NCBI GenBank assembly: GCA_904063045.1
Contig: CAJFCJ010000007.1
Location: forward strand, 926,819 to 990,818
From: Dimorphilus gyrociliatus
Taxonomy: Eukaryota > Annelida > Polychaeta > Dinophilidae
DNA: 64,000 bases
Reading direction: 5' to 3'
The translations under genes and the position numbers were made by a program. Of the stretch, positions 49,448 through 59,915 are shown piece by piece. Numbering within the stretch: the first letter of the stretch is position 1; each line of letters starts with the position of its first letter. Below the pieces are notes generated by a model, which saw only the letters and a list, made by a program, of their open reading frames with translations, had not been told where the DNA came from and searched no databases.

Positions 49448-49710
49448 GTGTGTCAGTTAAGAGATTCGCTTTCGAAGTTACACACGGGTCCTTTGTGACT
49501 CTGAAAAGAACTTGGGGGAAAGTCCCTGGACATTGGGCAGAGAGTGCCCTGCGCGTAAGCGTGGAAGGTGGCTGCTCTATAACGTTCCTATCACAGAGAT
49601 GCTATAAAAGCTAGTGGAAGGGTACGGCTTTAGAGTGGATGCCTCTCGTCTAAGCAAAGTTATGCGAATGCTTTCCAACTGGACAGGGCTTATTCCTTGA
49701 CTGACGTTTC
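49448..49710 (+). ncRNA. RMRP: RNase MRP RNA
   Basis: RNA component of RNase MRP, which processes pre-rRNA and some other RNAs. The diagnostic segment GGGGAAAGTCCC-GGAC-GGGCAGAGAGTGCC at about 49514-49548 matches human RMRP nearly base for base, and the following GCGCGTAAGC hairpin has the same position. The ends pair: GTCAGTTAAG (49452-49461) with CTTGACTGAC (49696-49705), forming the P1 helix with one G-U. A Pol III stop (TTTCTTTTTTT) follows at 49707-49717. Length is about 260 nt, against 267 for human. The 5' end is set by promoter spacing and could be off by a few bases. The AGAGAGUGCC segment and overall similarity favour MRP over RNase P RNA. Confidence 0.92.
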
Positions 49711-50082
49711 TTTTTTTCTTTTATCACGCAAAAATGAAAAAGAAATAAAGAGAATATATGATGAGTGAAATCGTTAATATTTATTAAGTTATTTCTCTCG
49801 CGCTCTCTCTCTCTCTCTTCTATAGTCTTGAGATAAAAGAAGGCGTGATATTCCCTTTCAAAGGAAGGGAAGCTTACCACTAAATAACAAAAATACCTTT
49901 TGTCAATTAGTGACAGATCAATATATTGACAAGAATATTCTATCCATATTCATAAGGATAAAAAAGGAATTTATAAGATGATGTTCATGAATTTTCCATT
50001 GTGATAGTTCTACTCAGGTGATGAATTTGAATACTTAGCTTAAATCGAAAGATTCCTTTTATCCTAATCGATAGTTTTTCCT
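49711..50082. other. Non-coding spacer after RMRP
   Basis: Contains the RMRP T-rich terminator at its left end and a CTCTCT run near 49805-49818. The frame at 49650-49880 is antisense repeat sequence. I see nothing else. Confidence 0.55.
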
Positions 50083-50622
50083 TTATGAGAATGAAGGGGT
50101 TCTGGGAATATCGCAGTAATTAATTCTTACGCTCTTCAGAGGTATTGAATTTCTAGAGCTTCTTCTACCTTCCCATGTTGGCCATAGTTCGCTCGAAGAG
50201 CTGGCTGATGAACTAGTCTTGCGAGTAAGTTCTGGGCTTGGTAGAGGAGGATGTGGGGGACTTTCAGCCCTTGGGATATAAACGTTTATTTTCTTAGCTG
50301 TTCTCTCTCTATTATTTGAGATTGTATCCTCAGATTCTGCTATAGAAACAACCTTGGTTTCCTTTGGAGCTACAAGTATTTTCCTCTCCGTCTTCCAGGC
50401 GTCTTTGTGGCAAGTTCCGGTTGTTAGCAAATCAGTTAATGATTTCGCTTTTTTCCCTTCCGTCCTGTTATTATAAATTCCTGTCATAATTTCCTGTTCA
50501 CCTTTGGTAATGGTATTTTTTCTTTGCCTAAAGAATCTTCCATTCGTCGAATGATTACGACTTTTAGGAACATAATCCGTCCAGTCAAAAACAGTTGAAA
50601 TACTGATAGAACGACCAGTCAT
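50083..50622 (-). CDS. Unrecognised Ser/Arg-rich protein, about 179 aa or 3' exon of a longer gene
   Basis: An open frame with ATG at 50622 (MTGRSISISTVFDWTDYVPK) runs to a stop at 50083. The composition is hydrophilic and disordered-looking: basic, rich in Ser, Asn and Thr, with a proline stretch (ESPPHPPLPSPEL), a Ser run and an Arg/Ser C-terminus ending RTPSFS. I do not recognise a domain. An acceptor-like GGCTACAG ends just upstream and would extend the frame with KACSVISRKK before the ATG, so this may be the last exon of a gene whose earlier exons lie at 50660-51710. The codon pattern and length make it more than chance, but function is unknown. Confidence 0.5.
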   Translation of the reverse strand: MTGRSISISTVFDWTDYVPKSRNHSTNGRFFRQRKNTITKGEQEIMTGIYNNRTEGKKAKSLTDLLTTGTCHKDAWKTERKILVAPKETKVVSIAESEDTISNNRERTAKKINVYIPRAESPPHPPLPSPELTRKTSSSASSSSELWPTWEGRRSSRNSIPLKSVRINYCDIPRTPSFS

Positions 50623-50640
50623 TTTCTTCCTACTAATCAC

Positions 50641-52892
50641 AGAACAAGCCTTCTGTAGCCGTATAATATTAATATATATACAGTATATATATTCTAATAA
50701 AAGAAATTAATTACGAAAGGTTAATTAAACGAATATTAAGGAAATAAACGGACAAACGTCTGTCTATAGGATGAAAAATATAGAATTTTCTTACACTTTG
50801 ACAAACTTTTCGATGATATATATATATATATAAAAAGATTAATTCAGTTTAAAATCGTCTAAACGGCATTTTTTCCCCAAAGTAAATCGATAATATTGAT
50901 TTCGCGACAAACGGTACAAAATAAATAATTGCGTTATCTTGTATTAGAACGAAAAAATAGATGATTCTTTTGAAAGGATTATAGATAATTACAGTAATTT
51001 ACACTTTTCCGATATTAGAAAATAAAACAAATTTTATGAGAATAGTCAAAAGTAGCTTTTACAGTGTTAAAAACATCTTAATGATTTATTATTAATCTAG
51101 AAAAACTATCCCCTCTTTCTCTTCTATTTCCTTTAACATTGAAATAGTTTGTTAAGCTTTCTTCTCTATTTCGATATTGATAAAGAATTTACGGATTTTG
51201 GCAAGTATAAAATATTCATCTGGTAAAAGACGAAGAAAATCATAGAAAAGGGAGGAACATTTTATCATATAATTAATTACTTGAAGAAAAAAAAAAACAA
51301 GAAAGAATGATAGAGAAATCTTTCTATTCCGAAATCCGGCGTGTGATTGAAAAGTAAATTATTCAAGAGAATAATCCATTTTGTTTAATCTTAATAAAAA
51401 ACATGGGTATATCTTCTCTCTCTATCTCTATCTCTATCTCTACTTTTCTTTACATTAATTGTTCTTCTAGTATTTTAAAGATAAAACATACTTCAGTTGA
51501 AACTATATCTTTATCAGATATAGTTTATTTATAAAAATAACAAATTTAACTACCTTAGAAGTACTTCTTCTTCTTCTTCTTCTTCTACCTCTTGCACCTT
51601 TTTACTGAATAATTTCTTCTTCTTCTAAATATGTTTATTAATTTAAGCATAAAATAAATACATTGTTTGTAAAATACTTAGCAACATACCTGAGAAAGAC
51701 ATTATGAGTTATTGATCTAGTGTATGCTTCTAATCATTCATTTAGTTTGATGTCAAATGAGGCATATAGTATGTATAGCTATCTTTCGTTACCGACACCT
51801 ATTGTTTCGTAGGTGATAAAATAGCGCCACCGCCATCTATTGGTTATCTTTTAAATTATTAGTTTAATAACTATTATTCGTGATTATCAAATTATTAGAA
51901 ATATCTGAGTATAAAAAGATTAAAATGATCTATTTAAACTACTGACAAACAGATCTGTCTGTTATTAAACAAAATTACCTTTGTTTGTAAAGTCTATTTT
52001 TTTGTATTTGTTACAAACTAAAGTATTTGTAAATAGAAATGTACAGTATATATTTATATAAGGACTAGAAACAATAGGAAAATCATTGTTAAATATGGGC
52101 CTTATAAGGAATAAACAACATTTTACCAAACATTGATTAAAAGGGTTTTAAATTCCATTTTTTTTTAATACAAACTTACAGAGTAATCTAATTCCAAGAA
52201 ACTCTCTAGACTTATGACAAATGCATATTAATAGCGTAGGAGGTAATGAAGAATTTCCAGAAATAAGGATATTTCCTCTCCCCCTCCCCCATCCCCCAAA
52301 GGCTAAATGTGGATTATGTGACGACATAAGTCTCAATTATGAAAAAAAAAGTAATATCTACTTCTACTTCTTCAAAGTCATATATATTTATTTTCTATAT
52401 AGTAATTATCTAAAAAACAGTTTATTCGCACCCTTGCTGTATTATAGATTGTTAACATTCTAAACATTCAAATTAAACATAGCATATAACAATCTGTGTA
52501 AGTTAAAGGTAAATATTAAAGTAAGAAGTAATTTCTTCCAAACAGAGAATAAGGAAAACTTAAAAACTTCAATAGTTCAATCAACGATATTAAAAAGGAT
52601 GAAACTAAATTCTACATCATAATTTCTGTTGGAAAATGATATATTAATGTTTTTCACTGGTCATCATTTTAAAGCTTTAGGGTTTAATTACGTAAGTAAC
52701 ACAACTTAACAATTATATTAATGATTCTAATAAGTTTTAATACTTTTTTAATTTTAAATATTACATTAAGTAAAAACGGCAAAAACGCCATCTCTTGGCT
52801 GTATTTCAAATTATTGGCACATTTTCTAATAAAATGTATAATAATCAAGTTTAAAAAAGAATTTGGTACATCGATTCCTGCTCTTTCACTTT
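50641..52892. other. Intergenic or intronic stretch with simple repeats
   Basis: AT-rich. It contains (AT)n near 50817-50832, (TCTCTA)n near 51416-51440, (CTT)n near 51562-51588, and CTCF-like CGCCATCTATTGG at 51831-51843 and CGCCATCTCTTGG at 52786-52798. A minus-strand ATGTCTTTCTCAG-GTATGT at about 51690-51705 could be a tiny first exon of the neighbouring ORF, but its phase does not match the acceptor at 50655. No gene is supported. Confidence 0.5.
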
Positions 52893-55026
52893 CTATGGAG
52901 GGTTAATAATATAATACTGTCCGTGTCGCCACTTTCCGCGTGGTTTATGCTCTTGAAAAACTTCTCCCAACTTTGCAGTTTGAATATCTAAAGGAGTAGA
53001 CGGTCTCCATACCTCTAATTTTTCAACATCGTCAATCTCATTTTGTAGTTTATTCTTCTTTTCCTTACTTTTATAACTTTCTCTGTTAAAACGTAAAAAG
53101 AAAAGAAAAGGAATAAGTAAGTGAGAGAATGCCGTTCAATTTCCAATATGATCAATATTAAACAATACTTTATATATTGTTTATAAAAGCCATTTCTTAT
53201 ATACTGTAAAATTAAGTTTTTGTAAACAGATATATACTGTATATAGATATACAAAAGAAATTAATAGCAATAGGAAAATCTTTGTCAAGTATAGGCTTAT
53301 AATGAATAGGCTAATGTTTGCCAATCATTGATTAAATGGTTGTAGTTTTATTTTTTGTAAATTTACAAAAAACCAAGCACAATCTATAAATCACTTAAAT
53401 GGCTAATTCGAAGAAAACTTACGCTGGTACTGTTGGTAAATCTTGTAGAGGGACGAAGGTGTCTGTTGCCTTTCTAATTCCGCCGCTAAATAGAAGAAAA
53501 CAGTGAATGAACTAAGTAAATATAGAAATTAGTGACATATATCAAACCTAAAGTTTGGCAACGGTCTCGTTGAACCAAATTTATGAAAGTCTGTTGAATA
53601 TTCCGGCGCTTGGTAACTCTTATCTCCAGGAGAGGCCATTCCTATTCCATTTCTCTTATTGATCATAAACTCTATAAATAAACAATCAAATTTATATATA
53701 TATATATATATATAAGTTATTAAATGATATCTTTTTTTATTTGCCAGTCTAACCGTGCCTTCCTTTACCAAATCTCATCTTATCGGACAGTTCTTGAACA
53801 GAGTAACTACTGGCAAAGTGAACACCAGCCCATTTTGTTCTTAGAGTGGCATCCTTTCCTTCGACAGGATATAGCATCCATTCCTTATCGGTTCTTTTAT
53901 TCATCCCTGCAGGTAACCACATTAATTTGGTTTTCTCTATCGATTAAGTCTTATCGTTTATCGATAAATGATACTCACCTGGAAAGCAGCGCATTGATTT
54001 CCACGGTTCAGGCCAATTTTCGGGTGCCGGATAATCATTATTCTGAGGGTGGGGAATATAGCGAAGGCGAGAAGACCAATCTGGACCACTTCTGTAATAA
54101 ATTATTATATAAATTAATAAGAGGAGGAGAATAAAAGAAATTTAACAAAAGGGAATGGTAAATAATAAACAAGAACTAATCCTATCCTAACAACATAGGA
54201 GAAGGAGAAAGCCTAGAAAACTCAATAATTTAATTAACGTGAGTAATAAAGAAAAGAAAGGAAAGCAAAAAAGAAAAGTTAAAGGGACGCTTAGTTAAAG
54301 ATCATAAAAAAGGCCTATAAATTGTTGTTAATACAAGTTCTACTTTAATATTTTAATTAAACAGTATTTATTAAATTTCATATTGTTGTTATATTGACTA
54401 AACTGATTTAAAGAGTGTATTTTATACTTAAAAATTATTAACTTTTCACTTAATAATCTTTCTACTTAACTTTTAAAAAGAATCTCTCTTGTATATTTAG
54501 TTCAGAATAAAAAAAAGTCACTTTTACAGGTGTATTACTATGTATATCTATATATTTATACAATGATAATTTTGCTTGATTGCCTACACGACACAATAAA
54601 AGTTAGGTAATTTGAAGATATTAACTGTTGCCTTAAATTGATCTTATGATGACTAGCTTGGATGTCTATATAACCATTGATCTCTTAGTTTGTTGAAGGA
54701 GTTGGTAAATTGTAACGTCAATATGTACTTAGACAAGTCAAAGTCTTTCTTGTGGTTCTATTTAGACATTTAATCAGAAAAGGATGTTCCTTATTATTCT
54801 AAGAAACAATTTCGTAAGCAAACATGACTTACTCCGTATACTTTGGCTCAATATGAGGTGGATGAGGCTTAAAATCAGGTTGTAATCCATAACCGTGGGG
54901 TATATAGGCGCGTCCTCTATCCTTGTGGCAGTAGGGTTCACTGGGAGCATTATTCAAAACAGGAAAGTGCCGTTTTTCTCTTTCTTTCCTCCCAGGAACA
55001 CCAACTCTCGTCGTCACGTGAAGCAT
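52893..55026 (-). CDS. Unrecognised Pro/Trp/Tyr-rich protein, 6 exons, 278 aa
   Basis: Exons (minus): 55026-54833, 54091-53979, 53906-53754, 53671-53548, 53485-53423, 53082-52893. All junctions keep frame with standard sites, and the total is 837 nt, so the model is internally strong. There is no signal peptide, membrane helix or catalytic motif. The chain is full of short Pro/Tyr/Trp/Arg segments (RRAYIPHGYG-like, YIPHPQNNDYPAPENWPEPW, GIGMASPGDKSYQAPEYS, HKFGSTRPLPNF). This style is typical of ciliary microtubule inner proteins and sperm axonemal proteins, so a ciliary role is my guess; I cannot assign a family. It is head-to-head with the SUEL/CUB gene (656 bp). Confidence 0.8.
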
Positions 55027-55682
55027 ATCGGCGACGAATCCTTGGCAACCATTGTCAATTCAAGCTGAATAAAGCTTTATTCTTCTTTGATCCGATATTG
55101 AACGTTGTCGGCCAATAAGTGTATTTGTCAATCGTTTCGCCATTTTCCAGTCTTTACTTAAAAAATTTCTCGGCCAGCCTAAGCTAAAATTCATTTTCAA
55201 TAAAAAATTAGTTAAATTAAAACATTTAACCAGAGAAAAAGTGAAAGAATTCCCATAGAAATTCAAGAACATTTTCACAAACTGGCGCCATCTATCTCAA
55301 AATAAAAAATTTGTAGAACCTTTTTTTTTTTATACTGTTCTAGAATCTTTTGTTTTTTAACTATCAATATCAGATATTAAAATTATGAAATATTACGTTA
55401 TATTTATAATAAAAAAAAACAATTAACTAATTAATTGAAAGGAATAACAATAAAACAATCTTTTTATAATTCTTTCTTTTTATTTATGAAAATAAACTAT
55501 AACAAATCTAGTAAACAATGCAGGTGAATATGTATAGGTATGTGTTTGAAAAAAAAAATAACGGTTGTAGAACCTTTTCAATCGAACATATGTGAATTTT
55601 TAATTCGTAAAAGCTTATAGCAGCTGTGTTATCGATGTATTTCGTTTCGCATGTTTGATTCAATTAGTGCGGTTTAAAAGAT
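55027..55682. promoter_or_regulatory. Head-to-head region of the 278-aa gene and the SUEL/CUB gene
   Basis: 656 bp between divergent start codons. GCGCCATCTAT occurs at 55285-55295. The frame at 55060-55278 overlaps the 5' flank and has no support. No TATA box is convincing. Confidence 0.45.
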
Positions 55683-58600
55683 ATGCTTGGAAATTTCTTC
55701 TATACAATCTTTACTTTGACAGTTTTCTTTGTTCGGATAAATTCTAGTTTTAATGATAACGCTAATGCTGATAACCTCAAAGGTAAATATAAGATAACTT
55801 TACGTTTTTTTAGATATTTTTCATCATTTACATTCTTAATACTAATATATTGTCTGATAGAAGACGCCATTTTTTTTTAAATTATAAAATAAATAAACCT
55901 GGTTTATAAACCCTGTAAATCTTAAATAATACCTTAAAGATACTTAATTAATTAACTAGTTATTCTGTTAATAAACTAATTAATAGACTAATAATTTCTA
56001 TTAACTCGAAAGTTTTCAGAACGTTCTTTTTCTTTTTCTTTTTAACTAATCCAATATATGAGTATCTTATAGTTAAGTATTTAAGTATATTCTTTTGATT
56101 ATTGTTTATCATAGATATTATAAAGGCTCTAGGAAATCTGGTAAAGAATTTTTTACTTGGAATTTACCATGTGTAAAATAAATAAAAAGAAAAAAACTAA
56201 CTCATTTCTCGTATGTTAAATAATCAATAAATACTATAGGAAATGTTAAAGGAAAAAAAACATTTTCAATAAATAAGCCTATAAGGTTTCTTTTTATTTG
56301 TTTTGTTCTAAAACAGTTTGTTATATTAGTTATTCTATTCTGTAATAGCTAAGGAGAAATTGCATTGCTTGACTGAACAAGCCGAAGGTAATTTGGAATG
56401 CCCAGCTGATTTTGTCATAGATGTTGAATACATTGAGCATGGCTATTCGAAAGATTGTCGTAGGACAGCTGCCGAAAAATGTAAAATACCGACCCCCGCT
56501 GAACTGAGACATTGTAGAGGAAGACAAAATTGTAGCTTTAAACTTGGATCTAATTTCCTTCCTAAATGTGGCAAAAGTGGTAATTATTACGTAATTCGGT
56601 ATAGTTGCATAGAGGATGATGATAATAACATAGTGGACATTTGTGGAGTGGAAACGGAGGAAAAAGAATTTACGAGGGAAGTTGGCTACATAAAGAGTCT
56701 AAATTATCCCAAACCTTATGAATCCAATTCGTCATGCCAATGTAGTATAGAAAGTAATAATGGGACAATTTTTCTTAAAATGCTGGATGTAGAACTTCAA
56801 AGATCAATTGACTACACATGTAATCATGATCATTTGGATTACGCTTTACTCGATAAAAATCACACTGTACCTCTATGTTCTTATCCAAGAACGGAAAATT
56901 CTTCGAATACGGAAAGTTCATCTCTTATTTTAAATTTTCGGTCCGATGGGGAGAGTGAAAACAGAGGATTTTGGTTGAGATATTCTGGTATTAGTTGTTC
57001 TCTTATTATTTGAATCATTAAGGCTATTGACAAAATATTAAGCTTAGTGGTTGTATTCAAATTGAACAAGATTAGCGCTTTTGATATTTTAAGATAAAAA
57101 GAATATCTATCAAACTATTACGTAATTTTCAATTAAGTCGCCGTTTGAAAAATATTCAACTTTAGCTAATTACTCCTAAGTATAGGGAAATGCGTTAAGT
57201 GCAATTTCTCTAATTACAAAGTCTCAAAAACAATGACCTTTAATCAGTTTTTTTAACACATTCTGTTTTCTATTTTACAGCTTTAACCACAGGAAATAAA
57301 CCAGGCAAAGTAACAGTAAAATGTCGAAAACTGCCTTTTACAGAAACGAATGAACCGTACACTCCATCACACCGTAGCTATTTTCAATTAATTAATTTTC
57401 AATTAATATAAAGATAAATTCAATTAAAACAATCCAAATGTCTATAGTTAAGAGGAAATCGAAACAGTGCCTTGAAGAGAAAAATGGAGAAATATTCCTG
57501 GGTTGCAAGCAAGGAACTATTATTAATATAAAATCAGCACATCACTATCGAAGCGATAATTGTACTATCGAAAATGAAATACCAGCTTGCAGTGGTAATT
57601 TTGAACAGATGGACAAATTCAAGAAAACTTGTATGGGAAAATATAGTTGTACTTTTCATACAAAATCGAAATTTCTTAGCAAATGCGAGGCTGATAGCAA
57701 CATGATTCTTGTTGACTATGAATGCATTCCAGGTTAGTCTGCATTATTATTTAAGTCTAGGCCTATTGAGAATAGACAATAACCATCAAATATTTTTTAT
57801 GAAAACACGATTAATATAATAGTTATTTGGTTTGTCATTCGATCTCTATTTTTAATAGATTGATTGATGCGATTGATGAAAGGTTTACTTGACAAACATT
57901 AAAGAATTCTTTTTCTATAATCAATAGCCAATTGCTAACTAGTTTATTTTTTATTAGGTTTAAAAAAAAGCGGGCCTATAGACACCTGTTGCTAAAATTA
58001 ATTACATTTTAATCAATAATTAAACAACTAATATCGATATTTGCGCACGCAGATAGGTCAAGTCATCAAAATGTTATTGATATATGCGGAGAATCAACGT
58101 CGGCTAAGGAAATCAGACGCTCTCACGGCTATCTAAAAAGTTTATCGTACCCTGACGATTACCCTATAGACATAAAATGCTCGTGTAATTTATCTGTGGG
58201 TCCAGATGAACAAATCCTATTTAACCTTATTGATTTGGGCATGCAAAAGAGTTGCTCTCCCGATTTAATCGAATATAGTGTATCCAATTCTAAATGGGGT
58301 CTAGGTGTTCACTTATGTAACATGTCTGAGAGGGCTAAAATTCATACAGGATTATCAACACTGTCATTGAATTTTAACTCTGGCAATGATAAACTGAGCA
58401 GAGGATTTTGGTTGCAATATGAAGGAATAACAAAATTAGGTGGAAAGTCGACAGTCTCCATAAAATGCTTTGTTATAAAAGGCAGTAATGATCCTGATGC
58501 AACTAAGAAACCTAATGAGGAAGTAAGGATTGAAAAAATTACTACATCGAACGGTAATAAAACAGCAATGATTGCCGGAATTTTAGTAGTTCTTCTACTA

Positions 58601-58915
58601 ATCTGTATGATAATAACTGTTATTATCGCACACCAATTTAGAAGGTATATTCATTTCTAATAATAAAATATTCTTTATAACTGATCAATAAAAAAAATCT
58701 GCTACAGACGTAAATTGTTATGGAAACAATCCCATTTCGAAACTCCAGTATACTCAATTCCTTCAAGGAGCGAAAGAACATTATGTACATTACGAAGTGT
58801 ACCCTCGACATATCCATCGCCGTATTCAACTTACACGAATACAGCTTACAATGAAAATTTATTCATTAAGAAAAACATTGAAGAAGAAGAGGATTCAAAC
58901 TATGTTAAGATGTGA
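55683..58915 (+). CDS. Type I membrane protein with two SUEL-lectin-like plus CUB units, 638 aa
   Basis: Exons: 55683-55782, 56349-56987, 57281-57373, 57448-57732, 58053-58644, 58708-58915; all joins keep frame. An N-terminal signal peptide (MLGNFFYTIFTLTVFFVRIN) is followed by a SUEL/galactose-binding-lectin-like domain (LECPADFVIDVEYIEHGYS, CRGRQNCSF, YYVIRYSC) and a CUB-like domain starting ICGVETEEKEF and ending ENRGFWLRYSG. After a short linker the pair is repeated (LEEKNGEIFLGC, CMGKYSCTF, LVDYECIPG; then DICGESTSAKEI to LSRGFWLQYEG). One transmembrane helix lies near residues 541-565 (IAGILVVLLLICMIITVII), and a 70-aa tail has several Tyr and an acidic end. It is probably a cell-surface carbohydrate- or protein-binding receptor; the ligand is unknown. 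The two units arose by internal duplication. Confidence 0.85.
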
Positions 58916-59477
58916 GAAGCTAAAAAGCAAGAGAAAAGAGTAAAAGAAGACAACAAACAGCAAATAATAAATAATTCCATCAATGTTTCTTTTCTTCTCC
59001 AATTTTTTTTCACACCGTTCTACGTCCCTCAATCTTTTATTTCTTTATGTTTTTCTTTTTGTTTAATATAAAAACATAAGGAATGTAACTTTTTTTGTAT
59101 TTCTACGTTTCTCAAATTTACACATTATACAATTATTTATTGTCAATCTTAATAGAAGATTTATCTAAACGTTCTTAGTTTTAATATCTGTGCCATAAAT
59201 AGTCAACCTATTTATAAATTTAACTATAATGTTATTATTTATTTTTTATTTATATTAGAATATAGATACTAATAATATATTGTGAAAGTTTAATAATGTA
59301 AATACAACAGCTTATTAATAGTACTTATCTACCAAAAATAAATCATGACTTATCATTTAAATTATTATCACTTCACGAGTGATAGTAATTTTGATAAGTT
59401 GCAGATTTCTACTATAAGTACTATAACTATAATTGGTTACTTTGATTTTTAAATTAACTGTATTTTTTTTTGACAAA
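58916..59477. other. SUEL/CUB gene 3' flank
   Basis: AT-rich non-coding DNA between the stop codon of the SUEL/CUB gene and the U6 terminator. No other feature can be supported. Confidence 0.55.
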
Positions 59478-59526
59478 AAAATATGGAACGCTTCACGAAT
59501 TTGCGTGTCATCCTTGCGCAGGGGCC

Positions 59527-59566
<40 letters not shown>

Positions 59567-59582
59567 ACGGGCGAACCCGTAC
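59478..59582 (-). ncRNA. RNU6: U6 spliceosomal snRNA
   Basis: Catalytic snRNA of the major spliceosome, transcribed by Pol III. From ATACTAAAATTGGAACGATA through the ACAGAGAAGATTAGCATGGC segment to GATGACACGCAAATTCGTG and CGTTCC the sequence is essentially the animal U6 consensus. It includes the ACAGAGA box and the AGC catalytic triad region. The 5' stem-loop is species-specific but perfectly paired (GTACGGG, loop TTCG, CCCGTAC). It ends in a T run at 59481-59475. Length is about 105 nt. An intact promoter (next entry) argues for a functional copy, not a pseudogene. Confidence 0.97.
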
Positions 59583-59915
59583 AATTATACGTTCTATGTT
59601 ACTCAGCTTTTATATCCCTCAGCAAGTTTAGCGCAAAGTTTAGTTCGTGCTTCATTTGCATATTACGCTCGCTTAATACCGAAAACGCGTTCTTCGCAGC
59701 GCCATCTATATTATTATTATTTAATATTGAACTTGTAGTATTTATAGTATAGTATAACATAGCATAGGATAAAATAAATATTTGAAAATAACGACTTTTG
59801 TCGTAGATAACTTAAATCTATTCAGCTTCAGAATTCGATAATGGCAGAACGAGCACCTTAACAAAATAAATAAGTCATGAAACTAAACAACGAATAACAA
59901 AAATGGAATGACGTT
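59583..59915. other. U6 upstream region and E2F7/8 3' flank
   Basis: Contains the U6 promoter and, at 59699-59709, GCGCCATCTAT about 117-127 bp upstream of U6. The rest is the AT-rich 3' side of the E2F7/8 gene. Confidence 0.6.
59608..59663 (-). promoter_or_regulatory. RNU6: U6 promoter (octamer/PSE block and TATA box)
   Basis: On the minus strand ATATGCAAAT at 59663-59654 is followed by GAAGCACGAAC, and TATAAAAG lies at 59614-59607, 25-32 bp before the U6 start. The octamer block is at -81 to -72, exactly as in RMRP. Confidence 0.85.

Noticed and set aside
49448-49710. RNase P RNA as the identity of the 49.5-kb RNA
   Set aside because: The GGGGAAAGTCCC...GGGCAGAGAGTGCC segment fits RNase MRP RNA much better than RNase P RNA.
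50010-50070. C/D box snoRNA (GTGATGA near 50019)
   Set aside because: No box D (CTGA) with terminal pairing at a suitable distance.
53724-54134. 136-codon plus-strand open frame
   Set aside because: It is antisense to two well-supported exons of the 278-aa gene.
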